This document shows, in pieces, positions 6,926 through 14,408 of a stretch of 14,977 nt of DNA. The DNA is taken from contig NYTT01000012.1 in NCBI GenBank assembly GCA_002683775.1, positions 1-14,977 of the forward strand. Direction: 5' to 3'. A program made the translations under genes and the position numbers. The DNA is from Flavobacteriales bacterium (GTDB lineage Bacteria > Bacteroidota > Bacteroidia > Flavobacteriales > BACL11). Numbering within the stretch: the stretch's first letter is position 1; every line of letters starts with the position of its first letter. A model generated the notes under the pieces. It searched no databases and was not told where the DNA came from. It worked only from the letters and a program-made list of their open reading frames with translations.

Positions 6926-8061
6926 GATTATATTATTTCTTTTTATCAGTATATTATTTTCTTAAGCAAATTTTTAATAAAAAACATTATGACGTTGTTT
7001 TTTATGCCCCAAGTCACTTTAATAGAGGAGATAATCATGAAAATTTATATTTTAAAGATTTAATTGCTTTATGTAAGAATCACAATATTTCATATATTTA
7101 TTTTGAAGAGCCAGATATTTACAATAACCAAATGAGATCTAATGATGCTATACCATTTGATTTTATTTATTATCTGATTATTATTCTTCGAAAATTTATG
7201 GGGTCAGAAATGAGTCATATTCAAACTGATATGAAAATTGGTAATTTTATTAGTAAGATTCTTTTTTATAATTTTTCTTTTAGTAACTATATTACATTAT
7301 CTCAAAGTATGCTTAGTTTTTTTAATGGCTTAAACCCTAAAGCAAAAAAATTTGATCTGCAACATGGTACTATTCATGCACGAAAGAAAAGTTATTTGTA
7401 TGATGGTATCCCATCAGTTAACCTACTTAAAAATAAGACATGTCTTTTGCTTAGTGGTAAAGGGTTTAAAGATGTATTAATCAAGAATGATAAAACTAAA
7501 TATTTTATTAATAATTCTAATATTATTGGATCATCATTAAATTTCTTAAAATCTAGAACTGATAAAATAGAAAAATTAAATAAGAATATTCTTGTGTCTT
7601 TACAATTTACTCATGATCATACCGAAAATGAAAATATGGAGATTTACAATAAACTATTAAACTTAATTAAAATTAAATCTTCATTTCATTTCTATTTAAG
7701 ACATCACCCTAGATATAACAATGACTTTAATCTTAAAAAATTATTATTATTGTCAAATACATCAATAATTAATGGAAATATATATGATAATCTTTCTATG
7801 TGTTCTTTTCATTTAACTACTTATTCAACAATTGCATTCCAAGCTTCTATGTATTCAATACCAACTTTTTTTCTTAAAATTAAATCTCCTATAATGGAAA
7901 TATTTGATACACAATACGGATATCCGTTTTTTAATTATTCTTTAGAAGATCTTTATGATAATTATGATTTATGTTCAATAAAAGTAAAAGAGTGGGCTGA
8001 AGATTTTTATACATCATTTTCAGCAAAAAAATTTATAAGTATATTAAACTATGAAAAGTAA
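6922..8061 (+). CDS. Putative GT-B glycosyltransferase with sialyltransferase-like HP and S/T motifs
   Basis: I do not recognise this protein to family level. Its 379 residues look soluble or peripheral, with a hydrophobic, basic N-terminus that could bind membrane, and an alternating strand-helix pattern fitting a GT-B fold. Notable motifs are FDLQHGT (144-150), as in capsule-biosynthesis proteins; LRHHPR (259-264), like the His-Pro motif that contacts the CMP-sugar in bacterial sialyl- and polysialyltransferases; and TTYSTIAFQA (299-308), like their Ser/Thr motif. The gene lies two places after the CMP-nonulosonate enzyme, so I infer it may transfer that sugar. A capsule glycosyltransferase using another donor is the main alternative. 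It has 4-bp and 11-bp overlaps with its neighbours. Confidence 0.5.
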   Translation: MRLYYFFLSVYYFLKQIFNKKHYDVVFYAPSHFNRGDNHENLYFKDLIALCKNHNISYIYFEEPDIYNNQMRSNDAIPFDFIYYLIIILRKFMGSEMSHIQTDMKIGNFISKILFYNFSFSNYITLSQSMLSFFNGLNPKAKKFDLQHGTIHARKKSYLYDGIPSVNLLKNKTCLLLSGKGFKDVLIKNDKTKYFINNSNIIGSSLNFLKSRTDKIEKLNKNILVSLQFTHDHTENENMEIYNKLLNLIKIKSSFHFYLRHHPRYNNDFNLKKLLLLSNTSIINGNIYDNLSMCSFHLTTYSTIAFQASMYSIPTFFLKIKSPIMEIFDTQYGYPFFNYSLEDLYDNYDLCSIKVKEWAEDFYTSFSAKKFISILNYEK

Positions 8062-9088
8062 AAAAAAGAAAATTTTTTTAGGTGCTTTTCTTAATTATAC
8101 AAATGCACAAAATATAAATTGTTTGGCATTAAGTAATCATTTGAATTTGAATAAATATTCTATTTACTCAATGTGTGTTAGCTTTAGACCTAAAGTTAAA
8201 ACAAATGCAAAGATATTTAAATGCTCATACCCATTTAGGTTGACATCTAAAATTGGTTTTTTGTGGGGAATAATTATTTGTGATGTTGCTTACCTTCCAA
8301 AGCATACAAGTACTCCAAAATGGATATTAAAGTTTGCCAATTTATTAAATAGAAAGATATTTACTACTATTGAAGCAAACATGTGTGATACTCTCAAGGA
8401 AAGAAGTATGATTAAAGCTTTCAAGGGAAGCGAAAATATGATAAGATATTTTAATAATATCAAAAATATTTATCCAATAACTAAACATTTAAGAGATAAT
8501 TCTAATTGCGGTGTTTTAGTTAATAAAAATGTTCTTCATTTGGGTGTTAATACAAGTAATTTTAATCCAATTATTAGGGAAAAATTAAAGAATATTGTTT
8601 TTGTTGGAACTGTTGAAAAAGCAAAAGGAATTATTGAATTTTCTAAATTATCAAAATTATATACAGATTTAAAATTTCATGTTATTGGAGATGGTCCTTC
8701 AAGAAAAATTATTGAAGAAGAATATAATAATTCTTTAATTTTTCATGGAATAATTCCCAATGCCAAACTTGATAATCTATTAAAAGATATGGATTTATTA
8801 ATTTTACCATCTAGGGCAGAAGGGTTTCCTAAAGTTATATTAGAAGCTGCATCTTCAGGAATTCCTTCAATAGTTTTTTCTGACTATGGTGCAAATGAAT
8901 GGATTGTTAATAATGATTGTGGCTTTGTTGTTGATACATTTGAACAAATTAAAGAATCAATAGATTTTTTTATTAATAATATAAGTGAGTTAAAGAAAAA
9001 ATCTGAAAATGCGATTATTCTATCAAATAAATTTGACTGGAGATCTGTAGTTATAAAATGGGAAAAAATTATAAGTGAATTAAAATGA
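8051..9088 (+). CDS. Glycosyltransferase family 4 (GT-B)
   Basis: A cytoplasmic-face retaining glycosyltransferase that should add one sugar from a nucleotide donor to the lipid-linked repeat unit. The C-terminal Glycos_transf_1 domain is clear: FVGTVEKAKG (194-203), HVIGDGP (210-216), and the EX7E signature Glu257-Glu265 within PSRAEGFPKVILE, followed by a SSGIPSIVF donor-site helix. The N-terminal acceptor domain is divergent, with a Lys-rich first strand. At 345 residues it is slightly short for GT4. It starts inside the end of the preceding gene (11-bp overlap) and ends in an ATGA overlap with the sulfotransferase. Donor and acceptor cannot be read from the sequence. Confidence 0.85.
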   Translation: MKSKKKKIFLGAFLNYTNAQNINCLALSNHLNLNKYSIYSMCVSFRPKVKTNAKIFKCSYPFRLTSKIGFLWGIIICDVAYLPKHTSTPKWILKFANLLNRKIFTTIEANMCDTLKERSMIKAFKGSENMIRYFNNIKNIYPITKHLRDNSNCGVLVNKNVLHLGVNTSNFNPIIREKLKNIVFVGTVEKAKGIIEFSKLSKLYTDLKFHVIGDGPSRKIIEEEYNNSLIFHGIIPNAKLDNLLKDMDLLILPSRAEGFPKVILEAASSGIPSIVFSDYGANEWIVNNDCGFVVDTFEQIKESIDFFINNISELKKKSENAIILSNKFDWRSVVIKWEKIISELK

Positions 9089-9921
9089 TAAATTACTTAA
9101 AAGATAAGTTCTATTGGTATTCTATTTATTCAAATCTTAAAGATTCCTTTAAGGATAAAAAGGAATTAAAAATATTATTATCTGGATATCCAAAAAGTGG
9201 AAATACTTGGCTTAGATTTATGATATTTAACTATTTAGAGCTTTTAGATAATAAAGAGTTAAATGAGACAATATCTTTTAATTTTCTGAATCAAATTCAA
9301 AGTAATGTACTTGAAAAGGGATTAGAATTGAAATATATAAAGAATGATTTAATTTTTTATAGAACACATTCTCCATATAGTAGATGTTATAAGTTATTTG
9401 ATGTTTTGATTTTTATACATAGAAATCCATTAGATACATTAATTTCTGCATATTATTATTATTTAAAAAGGGAACTCCCTTTTTATGCCTTTCCCAAAAA
9501 GTTGAGAAATAAATTGAAAAATATTGATTTTTTTGTGTTGTATAATTTTAAAAAATGGTTAATATATTATAAAAAATCTGTTTCTGTAGCTGATGTTATC
9601 GTTAATTATTCTGACTTAAAAACAGATCCTTCCTCTCAGATGAAGAAAATTTTCATAAAATTAAAATTACCTCTAAAGGATGAATTAATTAAAAAAACTG
9701 TAAAACTTTCATCATTTAGAAATATTAAAGTTATGGCTTCAAAGTTAAATCAATTAAATGGCATGGCTTCAAAAGAAGGTGAAAGTAATTTTAAAGGTAT
9801 TTTTGTTAGATCTGGAGAGGAGTTACAATATAAAAATGAACTTAAAGCTGAAACTGTAAACTATATTTTAAATCAGTTTCCTGAATTTTATGAAATTTAC
9901 CCTAATTTAATTGAGAAATAA
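9085..9921 (+). CDS. Sulfotransferase, PAPS-dependent (Sulfotransfer_1)
   Basis: The clearest of the three sulfotransferases. It has the canonical 5'-phosphosulfate loop GYPKSGNTWLR (34-44) including the Lys, the 3'-phosphate motif HRNPLDTLISAYYYY with Arg113 and Ser121, and the late FVRSGE segment (Arg242, Gly244) corresponding to the RxG element that closes over PAPS. It probably sulfates a specific sugar of the repeat unit on the cytoplasmic side before flipping. The 278-residue length is normal. The gene sits between two GT4 genes and overlaps the first by 4 bp and the second by 11 bp, which implies coordinated expression with sugar assembly. The acceptor is unknown. Confidence 0.9.
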   Translation: MINYLKDKFYWYSIYSNLKDSFKDKKELKILLSGYPKSGNTWLRFMIFNYLELLDNKELNETISFNFLNQIQSNVLEKGLELKYIKNDLIFYRTHSPYSRCYKLFDVLIFIHRNPLDTLISAYYYYLKRELPFYAFPKKLRNKLKNIDFFVLYNFKKWLIYYKKSVSVADVIVNYSDLKTDPSSQMKKIFIKLKLPLKDELIKKTVKLSSFRNIKVMASKLNQLNGMASKEGESNFKGIFVRSGEELQYKNELKAETVNYILNQFPEFYEIYPNLIEK

Positions 9922-11044
9922 GAAAACATATTTAGTAATAACACCATTTTTTCCATCCAAATATTGCTTTGTTGGGAGCTTCATATATGATCAATTAAAC
10001 GAGATTAGGAGTCAAACAGATTTTAATATAGAAATTGTAAAAGTTGTTTCTATATTTAATAATCATGAAGACTATACTTATGATGATTTTAAAATTAATC
10101 ATTTTAAAGTTTTTGATTTACCATTTTTTATTTTCCCTGGTCTTTTTAATACTTTTAATAAGCTAAGATTTTCTAGATTTCTAAACCTTAGAAGTGTAAC
10201 AGATGTTAAATATATTCATTCTCATGTTACGTATCCTTCTGCTTATATTTCTGAGGATTTAAATTGCAAGAAAATCATACAACATCATGGTTTGGATGTC
10301 TTACAATTAAAAAATTGTAGATTTAAATTTCTAAGAAGATTTCAAAAGAAATACTTGTCATATAATTCTATCAAAACACTTAATAAATTTGATTTACAAA
10401 TAGGGGTTTCAAACTTAACATTATCTAAGTTAAGGAATTTTAAAACATACGTAAAGAGTCAAGAATATGTTCTTTATAACGGAGTGAATACTAAGAAATT
10501 TTATAAAATTAAAAATCATAATAACAATGTCTTTACTGTTGGTTGTGTTGCAAACTTTTGGAAGATTAAGGACCAAATTTCTTTAATTAAAGCTATAGAG
10601 CATTTATCATATACAGGATATAATATAAAATTGAGATTAATTGGTACAGGAAATATGTTAAAAAATTGTAAAGGTTATGTAAAAAGCAATAAATTAAATA
10701 ATTTTATAATCTTTGAAAATGAAATGCCACATTTGCAACTTAATAAATTTTATAATCAAATTGATCTTTTTGTGTTGCCTTCAGTTTACGAGGCATTAGG
10801 TTGTGTTTATTTAGAGAGCTGGGCAACAAATACACCCTTTATAGGAATTAAAGGCCAAGGTATATCTGAGATTCTTAAAGAAAAAATCGAAATGCTTGCA
10901 AACCCGCATGATTATAAAAACTTAGCTAATAAAATTACTTATTTTATTGAAAATGATGAAGACATTATCTTTCCAGATAAATATGATATTAAAAACACAA
11001 TAAAAAGTTTTTTAGCACTAGATTTTTTTAAGAATAATGCTTAG
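9911..11044 (+). CDS. Glycosyltransferase family 4 (GT-B), TTG start
   Basis: A GT4-type glycosyltransferase of 377 residues. The N-terminal Rossmann half begins with YLVITPFFPS and contains IHSHVTYPSAY and QHHGLDV. The C-terminal half has VLYNGVNTKKF (187-197), the LRLIGTG strand (241-247) and the EX7E signature Glu294-Glu302 in YEALGCVYLE. The start must be TTG at 9911: a stop codon precedes it in frame at 9908-9910, and the first in-frame Met is residue 249, well inside the catalytic half. TTG also places the first strand correctly. It overlaps the upstream sulfotransferase by 11 bp and the downstream one by 8 bp, so translation is probably coupled. The sugar donor is not determined. Confidence 0.87.
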   Translation: MRNKKTYLVITPFFPSKYCFVGSFIYDQLNEIRSQTDFNIEIVKVVSIFNNHEDYTYDDFKINHFKVFDLPFFIFPGLFNTFNKLRFSRFLNLRSVTDVKYIHSHVTYPSAYISEDLNCKKIIQHHGLDVLQLKNCRFKFLRRFQKKYLSYNSIKTLNKFDLQIGVSNLTLSKLRNFKTYVKSQEYVLYNGVNTKKFYKIKNHNNNVFTVGCVANFWKIKDQISLIKAIEHLSYTGYNIKLRLIGTGNMLKNCKGYVKSNKLNNFIIFENEMPHLQLNKFYNQIDLFVLPSVYEALGCVYLESWATNTPFIGIKGQGISEILKEKIEMLANPHDYKNLANKITYFIENDEDIIFPDKYDIKNTIKSFLALDFFKNNA

Positions 11045-11708
11045 ATATTTATTTAGAAAATATAAAGCCTGGAAACGTGCTAAGCGAGAATCATATAAAA
11101 GATTTAAATCAGGTACATTGCTAAACGCTTTTCATAAGACGCAAACAATTTTTATTCATATTCCAAAAACAGCAGGTATTTCTATTATAAATGCAATTTA
11201 CGGTAATGTTTCATTATCAGGACATAGAAGTTACTATTTTAATACAGTTGCTCTAGAAATCCCATTTAGAAACACTTACTTTTCATATGCATTTATTCGC
11301 AATCCTTTTGAAAGACTATACTCATCTTATTTATTTTTAAAAAATGGAGGCATAAACAAGCATGATCAAAAAGCATATGAAATCTATATATCAAAGTATG
11401 ATGATTTTGAAGATTTTATTTTACATGGAATAAACAAGAATATAATCTATGAAATTATACATTTCGTTCCACAATTTGATTATTTATGTGATTTTAGATA
11501 TAATATTTTAGTTGATTATGTTGGAAGATTTGAAAAATTAGATGAGGATATTAAAGTATTATCTAAAAAGTTAAATATGAAAATTAATTTAGATCATTTA
11601 AATTTTAATGTAAAAAAAAATTATCAATTAGTTTATACTGAAAAAATGATTGAAATTGTTTCAAATCTATATTCTAAAGATTTAGAGATATTTAATTATA
11701 AATTCTAA
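11037..11708 (+). CDS. Sulfotransferase family 2 (Sulfotransfer_2-like, carbohydrate type)
   Basis: A 223-residue protein of the other sulfotransferase branch, which includes animal carbohydrate and heparan-sulfate 2-O sulfotransferases. The PAPS loop is IFIHIPKTAGISI (38-50) with Lys44. The 3'-phosphate site is FIRNPFERLYSSYLF with Arg88 and Ser96/Ser97. The FVPQFDYL segment (143-150) and VGRFEKLDED (162-171) are also typical. The N-terminus is strongly basic (about residues 2-24) with no signal peptide, so it should act in the cytosol or at the inner membrane face. It starts within the end of the GT4 gene (8-bp overlap) and is followed two bases later by the flippase gene. It probably sulfates a different position or sugar from the two other enzymes. 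Confidence 0.87.
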   Translation: MLRYLFRKYKAWKRAKRESYKRFKSGTLLNAFHKTQTIFIHIPKTAGISIINAIYGNVSLSGHRSYYFNTVALEIPFRNTYFSYAFIRNPFERLYSSYLFLKNGGINKHDQKAYEIYISKYDDFEDFILHGINKNIIYEIIHFVPQFDYLCDFRYNILVDYVGRFEKLDEDIKVLSKKLNMKINLDHLNFNVKKNYQLVYTEKMIEIVSNLYSKDLEIFNYKF

Positions 11709-11710
11709 TA

Positions 11711-13156
11711 ATGCTTAAATTAATTATAAGACAAGCTAATTGGGGAGTTTTAGGTGCAATTTTTGCATTTACAGTTGGATTTTTTGTTAAAATCTATGTG
11801 ATTGATGCTGTAGGACTTGAAGAATGGGGGAAATATGTTATTGCTCATACTTTTAGTTCATTTTCAGAAACTTTTTTGTCAATTGGAATTCCATTTGTTA
11901 TATTAAAGTTCTTACCAAGTTTAATTGATAAAGACATTGATAAAGCAAGTAGGGTAGCAAATATTTTTCTTAAGTATGCTTTAGTTATTGGACTTGGATA
12001 TGTTATTATTATTTATTTTACTTCAGATATCATAAACAGATATATTTATAATGATATAACTCAATTGAATAATATACTTTTTTTGATGTGTTTACATGTT
12101 CCCATTAGCATGCTTTTTGGAGTAGTTGTATCATTGTATAGATCAATCTTTAAGATTAAAGAGATAGTTGTGTATGGAACATTAGTTACCGTATCTCTAA
12201 GAGCTCTTCTAACATTTTTTACATTTAAATATTTTGATGATGTATCTTATTTTATTTTAATTGAAGTGATTACTCAGATTTTTGTTTTAACTCTTTTGAT
12301 ATATTTATTTAATAAAGAAAATTTTAAAATTTTTGTGTCATCCGATTATAGTGAGGTTTGTGATGATCCTATTATTGTGAATTATGGGAAGAAGATGTTT
12401 TTGAATTCAACTATTGCCTATATTTCTGTACATGCTTTAAAATTTATTATGAGTATTAAATTACCGTCACAGGATGTTGGTGCATATAGCATACTTTTAA
12501 CTATAAGTGGTTTAACAACTTTTCTTCTAATTAATTTAAATAAGGTATTTGCACCTGCTATATCTAAATTATATAGTGATGGTAAAACTAAAGAATTGAA
12601 CTCTCTGTATAAAAAAACAACAATTTTAGTTAATTTAATAACACTTCCTTTAGTTGTAATTATATTACTTTTTTCTGATGAAATTTTACTTTTATATACA
12701 GCACAGATGTTAGAATATAAGAACTTTTTATTATTCATGTTAATAGGTGGAATTATGTCTCTTGCTTCTGGTAGTTCTGGTACTTTTATGATTATGGCTG
12801 GTTTAGAGAATAAGAATTTAAATATTTTATTAATTAAATCTATTTTAATAATTATCTTATCATTTTATTATATTCCAATTTATGGTATATCTAGTATTAT
12901 TTTTTTGTATGTTTTCTTTATGTTTTTTGTTAATTTCTTACAAGTATTTTTTATAAAAAGATTAGTAAATATTTCTCCTTTTACATATCAGTTATTTATT
13001 CTCTATAGTATTACAACAATGTTTATTTATTTTGCATTTAATCAAAATTATAATTTCAGTTTATTTCATTTTATTGTACTTCCAATCGTTATCTATGTAA
13101 TTTATTTTATAAGTATGATTAAAACTATAAAGCAATTATTTAAGGAATTAATATAA
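11711..13156 (+). CDS. wzx: Wzx-like polysaccharide repeat-unit flippase
   Basis: A highly hydrophobic 481-residue protein with about 12-14 membrane helices, of the polysaccharide biosynthesis (MOP) superfamily. The N-terminus has the family's typical pattern: a short amphipathic start (LKLIIRQANWGVLG), a first long helix, and then LEEWGKYVIAHTFSSF like the conserved G-x-Y/W-loop before helix two. It should flip the undecaprenyl-linked repeat unit across the inner membrane. Between helices there are basic loops, for example around FLPSLIDKDIDKASR (87-101). It follows the third sulfotransferase by two bases and is the last gene of the tightly packed block. Donor specificity cannot be told from sequence. 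Confidence 0.88.
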   Translation: MLKLIIRQANWGVLGAIFAFTVGFFVKIYVIDAVGLEEWGKYVIAHTFSSFSETFLSIGIPFVILKFLPSLIDKDIDKASRVANIFLKYALVIGLGYVIIIYFTSDIINRYIYNDITQLNNILFLMCLHVPISMLFGVVVSLYRSIFKIKEIVVYGTLVTVSLRALLTFFTFKYFDDVSYFILIEVITQIFVLTLLIYLFNKENFKIFVSSDYSEVCDDPIIVNYGKKMFLNSTIAYISVHALKFIMSIKLPSQDVGAYSILLTISGLTTFLLINLNKVFAPAISKLYSDGKTKELNSLYKKTTILVNLITLPLVVIILLFSDEILLLYTAQMLEYKNFLLFMLIGGIMSLASGSSGTFMIMAGLENKNLNILLIKSILIIILSFYYIPIYGISSIIFLYVFFMFFVNFLQVFFIKRLVNISPFTYQLFILYSITTMFIYFAFNQNYNFSLFHFIVLPIVIYVIYFISMIKTIKQLFKELI

Positions 13157-13253
13157 TAATTGAGTTTGTTTTTAAAATATTTTATAAGTTTACTCTAGTT
13201 AATTTACATAAATTTTTATGTAATTTTTTAAGTATCAAATCTCTTGATTTATA
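13157..13253 (+). other. 97-bp intergenic region, the largest gap in the locus
   Basis: This is the only real break between genes downstream of the Wza gene. It is extremely AT-rich and contains a hairpin followed by six T at 13204-13229. I found no convincing TTTG / TAnnTTTG promoter pair, but the region could separate the flippase transcript from the polymerase transcript. Confidence 0.4.
13204..13229 (+). terminator. Weak AT-rich hairpin followed by a T tract
   Basis: TTACATAA (13204-13211) and TTATGTAA (13216-13223) are perfect 8-bp inverted arms around a 4-base loop, followed by TTTTTT (13224-13229). The layout is that of an intrinsic terminator on the + strand. Only one pair in the stem is G-C, so termination would be inefficient and chance occurrence in this AT-rich DNA is possible. 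Confidence 0.3.
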
Positions 13254-14408
13254 ATGAATAAATGGTTGTTAAAATATGGAGCAGTTATATTTGTTTTAAA
13301 TATTTTTTTAGCATCTATTGAAATTACTTTTGAATTAGCAAGTATTATGTTTAAAATAATTATGGTTGTTTATTCTATTATGATTATCATTAATTTATTT
13401 CAACTTAAGAATATTTTTTTACATAAGGCATTCAAAATATTTCTATTTATTAATTTAATAAATATTTTTTATTTTTTATTATTTCATTCAATAAATGATA
13501 TAAATGCTATTCAATTTTTATTAGCTAGAGGCGTTCAGTTTACTATTATTACAACGTCTGTATATTATAATTTCGAGTATTACAGAGATAATTTTATTAA
13601 TCACCTTACTCTTTTTATAATTAGTATTGTTTTTGCAGGTTTTATTTTTAACCCGGATGTTATTTCAGATAGATATAGTGGTTTGATTTGGAATGAAAAT
13701 ACACTTTCAGTTTTTGTAATAATGGCATTTTCTTTTATTCTTTTAAAAGACAATCAGAAAAATAGATTAGATTATATATTTTTAGCAATATGTCTTTTGA
13801 CAGCAATTGCTACTGGATCTCGTGGTGTAATAATTGGTATTCTAATTGCGTATCTAATTAAATATCGTTTTTCTAATCGAATTATTCTGTATTCTTTAAT
13901 AGCAATCACCTTGTATTTTGTCTTAATCAATTTTAACTTATTTACTACTGCAAATAGATTTTCTGAGCAATCTGTAATTAATGATAGAGTTTTACAATAT
14001 AGATATGCTTTCGAAACTTTTTTACAGAAACCTACTTTTGGTTATGGTCTAGATAAGTATGCATATATGGATATGAATCTTGTTCCAGATCATATTATTG
14101 ATTCAGCTGATGGTTCAATTATGGCACCTCACAATGGATATATCGCTCTTATTGTACAATATGGTCTTATTTTTGGATCTTTTGTTATTTATCTTTTATT
14201 TAGAAAATTAATAGAACTAGTATCTTATTTTAAAAACTCAATTGATATAAATAGAACTTATTTGTTTATTCTTATTTATGCAATTTTAGGAGCAGTTTAT
14301 GAGACACTAATAACTGGTATAAATGATTTTCACACATTTCTTTTTTGGTTTTCAATAGCTTTTTTATCTTATTCTAAATATAATTCAATATTAGAAGATG
14401 AAAATTAG
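13254..14408 (+). CDS. wzy: Wzy-like O-antigen/capsule polymerase
   Basis: An integral membrane protein of 384 residues with about 10-12 helices, expected to polymerise flipped repeat units at the periplasmic face. Family marks are the IATGSRGVIIG segment (185-195) around the arginine typical of the Wzy/WaaL domain, and a long periplasmic loop (about 233-295). That loop carries NDRVLQYRYAFETF, KPTFGYGLDKY and APHNGYIAL with His293, a pattern shared by O-antigen polymerases and ligases. The WaaL ligase family is the main alternative, but the position beside Wzx and Wza/Wzc favours a polymerase. It starts after a 97-bp gap with no clear ribosome-binding site, and its 3' end overlaps the next gene by 11 bp. 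Confidence 0.85.
   Translation: MNKWLLKYGAVIFVLNIFLASIEITFELASIMFKIIMVVYSIMIIINLFQLKNIFLHKAFKIFLFINLINIFYFLLFHSINDINAIQFLLARGVQFTIITTSVYYNFEYYRDNFINHLTLFIISIVFAGFIFNPDVISDRYSGLIWNENTLSVFVIMAFSFILLKDNQKNRLDYIFLAICLLTAIATGSRGVIIGILIAYLIKYRFSNRIILYSLIAITLYFVLINFNLFTTANRFSEQSVINDRVLQYRYAFETFLQKPTFGYGLDKYAYMDMNLVPDHIIDSADGSIMAPHNGYIALIVQYGLIFGSFVIYLLFRKLIELVSYFKNSIDINRTYLFILIYAILGAVYETLITGINDFHTFLFWFSIAFLSYSKYNSILEDEN

Noticed and set aside
9731..9776. Repeated ATGGCTTCAAA in the second sulfotransferase as a duplication
   Set aside because: The shared stretch is only 11 bases, coding Met-Ala-Ser-Lys twice, and can easily arise by chance in a low-complexity region.
12418..12738. Open frame of 106 codons on the - strand inside the flippase gene
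   Set aside because: It lies entirely within a clear membrane protein gene on the other strand, has no recognisable domain, and such antisense frames are common in AT-rich coding DNA.
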